Source of the DNA: an uncultured Proteiniphilum sp.
GTDB taxonomy: Bacteria; Bacteroidota; Bacteroidia; Bacteroidales; Dysgonomonadaceae
Direction: 5' to 3'
Assembly (NCBI RefSeq): GCF_937873925.1
Contig: NZ_CALNAT010000217.1
Location: 1-25,713 of the forward strand
Length of the DNA: 25,713 nt
Below are positions 14,370 through 21,774 of this stretch, one piece after another. Each line of letters begins with the position of its first letter. Position 1 is the stretch's first letter. The notes beneath the pieces were generated by a model. That model was given only the letters and a program-made list of their open reading frames with translations, made no database searches and was not told the DNA's origin. Both the position numbers and the translations under genes were made by a program.

Positions 14370-15731
14370 TCATTTGTTTTTGATTTCGCCGGAATATTTT
14401 TGAATTTTCCTGGCCGCCTCGGCTATCTGTTCCATTTGGGTGTTGGTGCCCAGCATTTGGGTCTGCAGGAACCACAGGGCGTTTTCATCGGTTACACGGG
14501 CATTCACCGGGCAGTCGATACGTTCCAGCCACCGTTTCATTTCCTTTTCACCGTATATCTTCCGGTAAAATGGATTACCAGCCAGGCCGGTCACGTACGG
14601 GTCTTTGTCCATCTTTCCATATCCCAGGCTGGGCTGAATGCCTTCTGCAGCCATGGCTTTTATAAACTGTTCGCGTCTCATGCCCGAAAAACCTTCTTTA
14701 TCATATCTGAACATAAAGAGGTGGTAAGCCCCATTCGTGGTACCTTCATAAAGTTTGGCAGGCGTCAGACCGGGAATTTCCTTGAACATACTGCTCAAAT
14801 ACAAGGCATTTTCATTACGGATCTTTGCCTGTTCTTCCAAACGGGTCATCTGGGAAAGCAATATATTTGATTGGAATTCAGTGATTCGCAGGTTACTGCC
14901 CCTGATCCCTGCACCGGCGGCTACTATCGAAGCTGTAGCGCTCTGTTGTCCCTGATGGTGAAAGGCAAAACAAGCTCTATAAAAGTCGGTATCATTGGTA
15001 ATGATGGCTCCGCCTTCACCGCAGTTAAGGTTTTTTGATGACTGGAAACTGAATGCACCTCCCAATCCCCAGTTACCTACTTTTTTTCCTTTCCATTCTG
15101 CCAAATGTGCCTGACAGGCATCTTCTATGACCGGGATATTATATTTCCTGCCGATGGCCAATATAGCATCCAAATTGCAGGGGGTACCACCAATATGTAC
15201 AGGCATGATGGCTTTGGTATTTTTAGTGATGGCAGCCTCTATTTTTTTTGGATCAATCTGAAAACTTTCAGGATCCATATCTACAATTACCGGTAATGCA
15301 TAATGAAGGACTACGACATTATAGGTGGCAATAAAGGTGTATACAGGAATAATCACTTCGTCTCCCGGGCCAATGCCCAATGCTCCCAACATGGCATATA
15401 ATGCGCTGGTACCACTGGTTACGCCAAGGGAATGTTTGACCCCGTACATTTTAGAATGTGCTTCTTCGAAGCGTGAAGTCACCTTTCCGCTCAAGCGCCC
15501 CCAATGGTTACTGTATAAGGTATCCAATAATCCTTTGGCTTCAGTATGATCGTATATGGGCCATCCCGGGAAACCTCCCGGTTGTGCTTTAGGCCCTCCC
15601 AGAATAGCAGGCTTCACATTGTTGATACTGTGGCTACCACTATTTGCCAGTATGGAATCAGGCCTGAAAGCCTTTCCCGCCGATGCTGTTGCAGCGGCTC
15701 CGATAAAAGTTCTTCTGTTAATTGTTTTCAT
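14370..15731 (-). CDS. DegT/DnrJ/EryC1-type PLP aminotransferase homologue with Tat signal
   Basis: 453 residues. The C-terminal 400 match the DegT/DnrJ/EryC1/StrS fold-type I sugar aminotransferases: SGTSALYAMLGALGIGPGDEVI, VIEDACQAH (cofactor Asp), and SFQSSKNLNCGEGGAI with the Schiff-base lysine at about Lys233. The N-terminus MKTINRRTFIGAAATASAG is a twin-arginine export signal, so the protein is expected to fold with PLP in the cytoplasm and be exported. Classical members are cytoplasmic and make amino sugars for surface polysaccharides. Exported versions occur in Bacteroidota and Planctomycetota catabolic loci, and their role is not known to me. It starts 7 bp after murQ ends, so the two are surely co-transcribed, and a terminator follows it. 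Reaction unknown; action on an amino- or keto-sugar is inference. Confidence 0.85.
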   Translation of the reverse strand: MKTINRRTFIGAAATASAGKAFRPDSILANSGSHSINNVKPAILGGPKAQPGGFPGWPIYDHTEAKGLLDTLYSNHWGRLSGKVTSRFEEAHSKMYGVKHSLGVTSGTSALYAMLGALGIGPGDEVIIPVYTFIATYNVVVLHYALPVIVDMDPESFQIDPKKIEAAITKNTKAIMPVHIGGTPCNLDAILAIGRKYNIPVIEDACQAHLAEWKGKKVGNWGLGGAFSFQSSKNLNCGEGGAIITNDTDFYRACFAFHHQGQQSATASIVAAGAGIRGSNLRITEFQSNILLSQMTRLEEQAKIRNENALYLSSMFKEIPGLTPAKLYEGTTNGAYHLFMFRYDKEGFSGMRREQFIKAMAAEGIQPSLGYGKMDKDPYVTGLAGNPFYRKIYGEKEMKRWLERIDCPVNARVTDENALWFLQTQMLGTNTQMEQIAEAARKIQKYSGEIKNK

Positions 15732-15738
15732 CTTTTTC

Positions 15739-16563
15739 TTATTTTAATTGTTGTTGAGAGTCTATATAATCCATGGCTTTTTTCACACTTCCGGAACTTA
15801 GAAGCAATGCTTTGGCTTGCTCATAATCGGAGATACCCCGTTTTTCCTGAAGCATTTTTACCGAGCGATCCACAGCTTTATTATTGATTAAACGGACATT
15901 GACCATCCGGTTATCCTCCACACGTCCTAACCGGATCAATACAGTGGTACTGATCATGTCGAAAAGCATCTTTTGTACCGTCCCGCATTTCATGCGGGTG
16001 CTTCCGGAAACGAACTCAGGGCCGGTGATCACTTCAACGGGATAGTCGGATATTGCCGCGATAGGGGAGTCTGGGTTATTGACCATGCATCCACAGGGAA
16101 TATTCAGTTCCTTGCATTTTTTCAATCCTGCCAACACATATGGAGTAGTGCCGCTGGCAGAAATACCCAATACAAAATCGTTCCCGTTTACCCGGTATTG
16201 TTGCATCTGCTGCCAGGCATCTTCGGTATCGTCCTCTTTTTCTTCCAGTACTTGCAGCAGATTCTCTTCGCCACCTGCTAAAAGACAATTAATGACCCCT
16301 TTTTCAATACCAAAAGTGTTGGGTAATTCGACCTTATCGAGAACGGAAAGCCGACCCCCGCTCCCTGCCCCAAGATAAAACAAGCGGCCTCCCGCTCGTA
16401 GCCGCTCTTCAATAGCGGTGATCAGTTTACTGATCTGAGGTAATTCTTTTTCAATGGCCGGGGCTACTTTCTGGTCTTCCCGGTTAATATTAGTGATCAA
16501 TTCGTCCACGCTCATCTTTTCCAGATGACGGTACAAGGAGGGTTGCTCGGTAATTCGTTCCAT
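15739..16563 (-). CDS. murQ: N-acetylmuramic acid 6-phosphate etherase
   Basis: MurQ cleaves the D-lactyl ether of MurNAc-6-phosphate to give GlcNAc-6-phosphate and D-lactate in the cytoplasm. The SIS-domain sequence has the family motifs GGRLFYLGAGSGGRLSVLD, VELPNTFG (Glu equivalent to E. coli Glu83), LEEKEDD (equivalent to Glu114), GISASGTTPYV, GPEFVSGSTRMKCGTVQKM and NVRLINNKA. Two small departures are GAGSGGR instead of GAGTSGR and a shorter C-terminus; otherwise it is complete. I chose the ATG at 16563 (274 residues, MERITEQ...) over a TTG three codons upstream. It heads a pair with the exported aminotransferase 7 bp downstream and lies 220 bp after the SusCD-type lipoprotein genes. A palindrome upstream (16604-16616) may control it. 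The kinase that supplies its substrate is two genes on. Confidence 0.92.
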   Translation of the reverse strand: MERITEQPSLYRHLEKMSVDELITNINREDQKVAPAIEKELPQISKLITAIEERLRAGGRLFYLGAGSGGRLSVLDKVELPNTFGIEKGVINCLLAGGEENLLQVLEEKEDDTEDAWQQMQQYRVNGNDFVLGISASGTTPYVLAGLKKCKELNIPCGCMVNNPDSPIAAISDYPVEVITGPEFVSGSTRMKCGTVQKMLFDMISTTVLIRLGRVEDNRMVNVRLINNKAVDRSVKMLQEKRGISDYEQAKALLLSSGSVKKAMDYIDSQQQLK

Positions 16564-16603
16564 AAATTCCAATTAATTATTTAATGATTTTGTGAGGTCA
16601 AAA

Positions 16604-16616
16604 CCTGACTGTCAGG
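16604..16616. promoter_or_regulatory. Perfect 13-bp palindrome upstream of murQ
   Basis: CCTGAC-T-GTCAGG, an odd palindrome with a one-base centre, 41 bp before the murQ start and flanked by AAA and TTT. The tiny loop argues against a terminator, so a dimeric repressor site is more likely. No regulator gene is in the window. Confidence 0.45.
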
Positions 16617-16721
16617 CTTTGAATTTTGTTCTATATTCTTTTATTATCGCATTCTACTGATATTTTTTGCTTTATATTATTATTGATAGGGAATGTTCTT
16701 AAATTTCCTTAGGGTCTAATT

Positions 16722-16774
16722 CTCCGCTGCAAACAGCAATAAGTGAAAATGTTATCAGACCGCTTGCAGCGGAG
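16722..16774 (-). terminator. 11-bp inverted repeat just past the propeller lipoprotein gene
   Basis: CTCCGCTGCAA (16722-16732) pairs perfectly with TTGCAGCGGAG (16764-16774), with a 31-base loop, starting 9 bp after the lipoprotein's stop. GC-rich and placed like a transcript end, but without a T-run on the minus strand. It could act as an mRNA-stabilising stem or partial attenuator, which would let SusCD be expressed above murQ. Confidence 0.5.
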
Positions 16775-16783
16775 AGTCGATTC

Positions 16784-18556
16784 CTATTCAATATTCCAGG
16801 ATAAATCGGGATTGAAATCATATCGCCACAAATCGCCATTGTTGTCTAAGCATAGCAAAGCTGTTCCCTGCTTGATCACATCGAGATATTTATTCCATCC
16901 GCTTCCGATTTTCACCCGGCTGCCTAATACGAAATCATCCGATAGCGCCATGTGCCAAAGGTCACCGGATTTATCAATGGCCAAAAGGGAGTTCTCGTAA
17001 GGGACAATCTTCCAGTAATCCTTAAATCCCGTTCCAATATCGACAAAGCCACCTACCCATGCATTACTTTGATTAATGCCTATCTTTTTTAATACTCCTG
17101 ATGTATTGGTCATGATCAGTGCAAAATCCTTGAACGGCATTAATCTGTCGATACTCAATCCTGACCATCCTGACCCAAAAAAGGGTACATACCTAAGTGT
17201 ATAGTTATCATCTTCTATAATCGCACAGTCGACAATATTTAAATCAAACCTCATTATCCTTTTATTGGGTAAGTAAAATACCGAAGCATAATTAGTCCAT
17301 CCTGATGCAATCAGAGAGGGTGTTCCGAATGTTTTATCCGCTTGTGGTTTATATACCCACAAATTCCCGGATTTATCAAGTTGTAACAAATCCTCCCCTT
17401 GAGTAAAGAAATGGCCATTCTTGTTTTCTCCGATACTGTATACTTTCTGAGGAACCACGGGAAAACTGATATCGGACGGTACAAACTCTTCTTCTACAAT
17501 GGAATAAGATCCGCCACTTTTAAGGATTTGATATTTCAATGTCAATTTTTGTTGTTCCGGTATGAACACCCCCTCTTCCACATTCGATATTGTATTCAAT
17601 AGTCCGTTGAAATAACCTTCGGTTTTGATGTTGTTCGTTGAAGAGAACATCAGTCGAAATAAAGTATTGGATAGGTTGGGGGATTCGGCAACGCGATTAC
17701 AGTCGTACACATCGGTGGTGGTTAACGCCGATACCCTGCTAAGTATCTTTATTATATTGCTATAGGACGTTCTTCCCGTAAGTATTCCATTGCTCCCATA
17801 GTCAGAACGGGTTCCTGAGGCGGAATAGATACATATCTGCTCTTTCAGGGGATAGGTGGAAAGCGTATCTATAGTATTATCCAGAAGATATAGGGTAGAT
17901 ATTTCCAGAATATCTTCAACACTATTTAATCTGTTTCCGACATCCGGCAATACTGTACTCGGCTCATCAGCACGAACAAAAACAACCGCATGTTCACCGG
18001 ATGAACGTTTTTTATAGGAAATTTTCATTCCGAGAATTCCATAAAGACGGGTTCCCCATGTAATTTCAATATCAGAAGCTTGTTTCTCCTTGTCGTAGGC
18101 AAGAATCTTCATGGTTGTGACAGCTCTGTTTTTTAACGTGGCTCGGTAATTATCCCCATATGATATCCCCTGGACAGTCGAATACAATGAACGATCACCC
18201 CTTGTATTCTTGTTGAATAATTCAAAAGAATAGGTCCCTTCGGCCAGATTGTCAATAATGATAGAATCGGCCTGTATGCCTTTTTCTTTCCTGAGAAAGG
18301 TTTTGACAACTGAATCCTGGCGCATGTTCCAGTAAATAACGGTTTGCTCTATCTTGGGATCGGCGTTTACATACCATTTGAGTTTTATTCTTCCCTCTCC
18401 CGATAAAGCGACCAGACTGTCGGTCATACCCAGATAGAATGTTTTCTCTCTATCAAGGTATTGCTGATGGATGTCGTTCATATCACTGCATCCGGGAAAT
18501 AGGAGATAGACACAGACAGTCAATATCCCTAAAAATATGGTTTGTATTTTCTTCAT
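16784..18556 (-). CDS. DUF4998-type lipoprotein with C-terminal five-bladed propeller
   Basis: 590 residues from the ATG at 18556; a TTG three codons upstream abuts the previous stop and is less likely. The lipobox is LLFPGCSDMNDIH. The N-terminal part (ALSGEGRIKLKWYVNADPKI...TVIYWN, DNLAEGTYSFELFNKN) matches the pattern of DUF4998 proteins found beside SusD. The C-terminal 200 residues hold propeller repeats: LLQLDKSGNLWVYK, a degenerate second blade, a third around FALIMTNTSGVLKK, LLAIDKSGDLWHMA and LLCLDNNGDLWRYD, joined by GSGWxxY turns. This resembles tachylectin-2, a GlcNAc/GalNAc-binding lectin. It is therefore a probable surface glycan-binding protein of the SusCD system, and it shares its propeller type with the ceramidase-like lipoprotein of the same locus. 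Last gene of the tightly packed SusCD operon. Confidence 0.75.
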   Translation of the reverse strand: MKKIQTIFLGILTVCVYLLFPGCSDMNDIHQQYLDREKTFYLGMTDSLVALSGEGRIKLKWYVNADPKIEQTVIYWNMRQDSVVKTFLRKEKGIQADSIIIDNLAEGTYSFELFNKNTRGDRSLYSTVQGISYGDNYRATLKNRAVTTMKILAYDKEKQASDIEITWGTRLYGILGMKISYKKRSSGEHAVVFVRADEPSTVLPDVGNRLNSVEDILEISTLYLLDNTIDTLSTYPLKEQICIYSASGTRSDYGSNGILTGRTSYSNIIKILSRVSALTTTDVYDCNRVAESPNLSNTLFRLMFSSTNNIKTEGYFNGLLNTISNVEEGVFIPEQQKLTLKYQILKSGGSYSIVEEEFVPSDISFPVVPQKVYSIGENKNGHFFTQGEDLLQLDKSGNLWVYKPQADKTFGTPSLIASGWTNYASVFYLPNKRIMRFDLNIVDCAIIEDDNYTLRYVPFFGSGWSGLSIDRLMPFKDFALIMTNTSGVLKKIGINQSNAWVGGFVDIGTGFKDYWKIVPYENSLLAIDKSGDLWHMALSDDFVLGSRVKIGSGWNKYLDVIKQGTALLCLDNNGDLWRYDFNPDLSWNIE

Positions 18557-18565
18557 AGTGTACAA

Positions 18566-19804
18566 TTATTCAATTATGTTGGTTCCAAAAAAGCTCAACT
18601 CACCCAATTGCCAGTAATTATTAGGCACCGGTTTACCGTCGGCCGTAGCACGGGCAAAGAAACGTATATATCGAACCGGGCCTAACTCCAACGGAAGTTC
18701 GTATTCATCTCCGTCTACTGCTCCTCTCTGCCAGATTTCCGTATCGCTGGCTCCCAACAGGTCAAGTCTTTCCCTGGCAAAATAGCCAAGATATTCCCAG
18801 TCTTCCTTAAAGGTGCCGGTGGGATTTTCGTTGTCGGCCCAATACTCATCAGGTTTATTTGTCTCCAATATGGGTGAGCCCCACATCTCAAACTCGGTAA
18901 TGTTCACATTGCGGTAAACATCAGATATTATTCCGTCTCTTAAACTGGGCCAGAATTTAAAACGACTCAGTTTGTACACCTCCTTGATATCGAAAGTAAA
19001 CGAATTACCTTCTGAACCGGCCTGGTTCAGGTAACCAAAGGAACCCCCGCCAATAATACCGTCGTAAAATTTGGGAAATGCATGGGAGGCCTGTAACTCA
19101 GTGAGATTATCCCCTTTGACATAAGTTCTCACGTCTCCCCAGGGCTTTGGCACCTCCATTTCAAAAATAGGTGTCGTCTTATAATAGACGGTATCGGATA
19201 TATTTTCCCATTTATCTCCTATAATAACGGCAAAAGTAGTTTCCACGGCCTCGAATCCACGGTAGGATCGTCTGTCGTTAGAAAGTGTGGAGAAATATAT
19301 TTCATCTCTTTCCAGTTTTCCATCAATAAATGCCAGTAAGCGGACGTTCAACTCTGTATTCAATAAATTCTCCCAACTCAATACAACACCTCCGAAAGTG
19401 GTTATGAAGTTAAGGGATTCTTTTGTCACATCGACTAAACCTTCAAGTGGTGTAAACTCTATAATCAACGGATCGGAACGGTCTTCATTGTGATTCTCGG
19501 TATAGAGTTTGACGGTTACCGGTTCCGAGGTCCTGAAACCTTCAACCCGTATCGAGTTTTTAAAATAGGAAGAACGTTCGGCATACGGTTCACCGTTCCT
19601 TACATATTCTGCCGTGATACACAAAATATTAGGATCATTCGGAACGGCATAGGTAATAATACCTCCTCCGTTAATCGGGGTTACCTCATAATCGGTAATG
19701 GCTGTAGGTTTTTCAAAGCCTGTTTTATCCTTATCTGCATTGCATGCATATAGGATAATGGAAAACAAAAACAATAGCAGGTATATTTTCTTCAGATGAT
19801 TCAT
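18566..19804 (-). CDS. DUF4959/DUF5000-type surface lipoprotein
   Basis: 412 residues with a lipoprotein signal (IILYACNADKD, lipobox Cys21). The first part (ITDYEVTPINGGGIITYAVPND, ITAEYVRNGE) is of the DUF4959 type. The middle (GLVDVTKESLNFITTFGGVVLSWEN) is a fibronectin-like DUF5126-type segment. The C-terminal 150 residues (FPKFYDGIIGGGSFGYLN, FTFDIKEVYKLSRFKFW, PVRYIRFFARA, YWQLGELSFFG) form a discoidin-like DUF5000 module, often glycan binding. Such proteins regularly follow SusD and are thought to act as surface glycan-binding proteins. It follows SusD by 39 bp and is followed directly by the propeller lipoprotein, its stop lying 9 bp before that gene's ATG. The ligand cannot be read; neighbours suggest an amino-sugar glycan. 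Confidence 0.8.
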   Translation of the reverse strand: MNHLKKIYLLLFLFSIILYACNADKDKTGFEKPTAITDYEVTPINGGGIITYAVPNDPNILCITAEYVRNGEPYAERSSYFKNSIRVEGFRTSEPVTVKLYTENHNEDRSDPLIIEFTPLEGLVDVTKESLNFITTFGGVVLSWENLLNTELNVRLLAFIDGKLERDEIYFSTLSNDRRSYRGFEAVETTFAVIIGDKWENISDTVYYKTTPIFEMEVPKPWGDVRTYVKGDNLTELQASHAFPKFYDGIIGGGSFGYLNQAGSEGNSFTFDIKEVYKLSRFKFWPSLRDGIISDVYRNVNITEFEMWGSPILETNKPDEYWADNENPTGTFKEDWEYLGYFARERLDLLGASDTEIWQRGAVDGDEYELPLELGPVRYIRFFARATADGKPVPNNYWQLGELSFFGTNIIE

Positions 19805-19843
19805 AGCAATTAAATATTATTGAGTTATTATTGCCCTTATAGG

Positions 19844-21763
19844 CTACCATCCCCAGGTTTGCACTAAGTTCCTATTTATTCTCAAATCAGTAAGACTAAT
19901 CGGCCAGAGGTAATCTTTTACCGAGATTTTACGCGGTTCTCTGGTCTGGACAATTTGATAGTAATCTTCGGGTGCACGGCCGTCATTATTCCAATTCCGT
20001 CCCGGGAGTGTCCAGAATTCGTTAATCCGTTTCCACCGCCTTACATCCCAAAAGCGCTGTCCTTCAAAAGCCAACTCGATCATGCGTTCCTGCTGGATAA
20101 TCTTGCGCATTTCGTTTTTGTCGAACGGGCGATTGGGAGATAATGATCCTTCCCATGCCTCTGCAACTCCTTTTAGGCCGGTAACAGCCCTTACCTGATC
20201 GATCCATTTATGCACCTCTTCATTGGGGGTGTCATACACTTCATTCAGCGCTTCGCTATAAAGAAGGTAGAGGTCTGCGAGTCGAATAACAGGAAAAAGA
20301 TAGGGATTCATGACATATGCCCCACTTACATTTGCATTGGATTCGTAAGCCACTAATTTCTTGATGTAGTAGGAGGCAGGGCTTTCATAATTGGATACGT
20401 CACCCAACCGGGCCTTTAAAAAAGGCGTGAAAGTTTTTCCCCGATCGGTGGTCAGGGTCGATAATTCAAAGAATCCCCGGTCAAACCCCAGGTTTGCATA
20501 AAAGCGGGGTTCTCTGTCAAAATGGAGCGCCACTGTCCTTTCATTTATAGGAATATAACTTGCATGATTTGCTTCGGGAGTGGATACACGCAATTGATAA
20601 CGGGCATCATAATTCCAGTCCGGATCTTCTGTAATAGGGATACCTTTATTAGTGTAAAATAGTTCCGTCATATGGAATGATGCATAAAAACGCGGTGTTA
20701 TTTTGCCAATATCTACGGGCTTCATAATAGGTAGGCTCAATCTTTGCAGGTCACCGACAAGCCTTGTGTCCGTCCAGATAACACCTTTGTTCCATCTTTC
20801 GGTAAAACCTTTCCTTACATGCATCAGCTTCACTAAACTGTCGTTCATCGCACTGGTGCTGGCCACGGACATCTTATCGTATACGTAGAGCTCCAATCCC
20901 GCATTATGGCAAGTATCGATGGCAGCCTTGATTGCATCCGCAGCTCTGACCCATTTGTCTTTACTGTAGGCAGGAGATACCAATTGCTTGTTTCGGGAAT
21001 CTACCCAATTGATATAGTCCGGGTTTCCGTTGAATAAAGGACTGGCACCCAATGCTAAAACTTTCGCCTTTATGGCCAGGGCTATCGGACGGGTAATCCT
21101 GCCGTCTTCCTCGATCGGATTATCGATAAGCATAGGGAGGTTTGGGGAAGCCTCGTCGAGAAGTTCAACAATATAATCCACACATTCGTCGACTGGTTCA
21201 CGGAATACCCAGGTATCTTCAGGTGGGGCAGACAAAGGTATGTTCTCTTTGATCAACGGAATGGGGCCATATAATTGTAATAGAAAAAAATGGTAATAAG
21301 CCTTCAGGAATGTGACTTCGGCAATCCATCGAGCTCTTTCCCGTTCTTCTATGTCGCGGGGTGTATGGATCTCTTCAAGGAAAATATTACATTGCCGGAT
21401 GGCCAAAAACAGGTTTGTGCCACCGTTGCCCCCCGACCAGTAATTCTGGAGTGGACTCTCCGAATTCTGACCTCCGTAACTGATCTTTCCTGCAGCGGTA
21501 CCCTGGAAAGCTATAGTGTAATTGCCTCCTGAGACGTCAAATTCGTCAAGGTTGTCAAAATAGGCGGGATAGTTCCACATATGAATAATATTGGGCAGGA
21601 AAGAATAGCAGGAAAACAGAAACCTCTCCGCGGTTGCCCGGTTCGAGAATGCATGTTCGATCCGGGGTACATCGTTAGGAACAACATCCAGATAGTCGGC
21701 ACAGTTTGTAGTGAAGACTACAAAGACAAAAATAAAAACTGTTTTTATTATTGAGTTTTTCAT
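19844..21763 (-). CDS. RagB/SusD-family outer-membrane lipoprotein
   Basis: 639 residues, somewhat longer than average for SusD. A lipoprotein signal ends at Cys21 (FTTNCADYLDVVP), followed by the typical SusD opening (ATAERFLFSCYSFLPN). The TPR-like helical region (WIAEVTFLKAYYHFFLLQLYGPIPLI) and the conserved C-terminal block (FPVIRLADLYLLYSEALNE, IQQERMIELAFEGQRFWDVRRWK, DYLWPISLTDLRIN) are intact. It caps the SusC barrel at the cell surface and helps deliver the oligosaccharide. It starts 11 bp after susC ends, the standard arrangement. Start is the ATG at 21763. Confidence 0.93.
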   Translation of the reverse strand: MKNSIIKTVFIFVFVVFTTNCADYLDVVPNDVPRIEHAFSNRATAERFLFSCYSFLPNIIHMWNYPAYFDNLDEFDVSGGNYTIAFQGTAAGKISYGGQNSESPLQNYWSGGNGGTNLFLAIRQCNIFLEEIHTPRDIEERERARWIAEVTFLKAYYHFFLLQLYGPIPLIKENIPLSAPPEDTWVFREPVDECVDYIVELLDEASPNLPMLIDNPIEEDGRITRPIALAIKAKVLALGASPLFNGNPDYINWVDSRNKQLVSPAYSKDKWVRAADAIKAAIDTCHNAGLELYVYDKMSVASTSAMNDSLVKLMHVRKGFTERWNKGVIWTDTRLVGDLQRLSLPIMKPVDIGKITPRFYASFHMTELFYTNKGIPITEDPDWNYDARYQLRVSTPEANHASYIPINERTVALHFDREPRFYANLGFDRGFFELSTLTTDRGKTFTPFLKARLGDVSNYESPASYYIKKLVAYESNANVSGAYVMNPYLFPVIRLADLYLLYSEALNEVYDTPNEEVHKWIDQVRAVTGLKGVAEAWEGSLSPNRPFDKNEMRKIIQQERMIELAFEGQRFWDVRRWKRINEFWTLPGRNWNNDGRAPEDYYQIVQTREPRKISVKDYLWPISLTDLRINRNLVQTWGW

Positions 21764-21774
21764 ATTAATTGCAT

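Noticed and set aside
16564..16572. TTG start three codons upstream of the murQ ATG
   Set aside because: The ATG at 16563 gives a protein that begins in line with MurQ homologues; TTG starts are rare in this group.
18557..18565. TTG start abutting the DUF5000-type gene's stop
   Set aside because: The ATG at 18556 directly precedes a normal lipoprotein signal (MKKIQTIFLG), so the extra three residues are unlikely.
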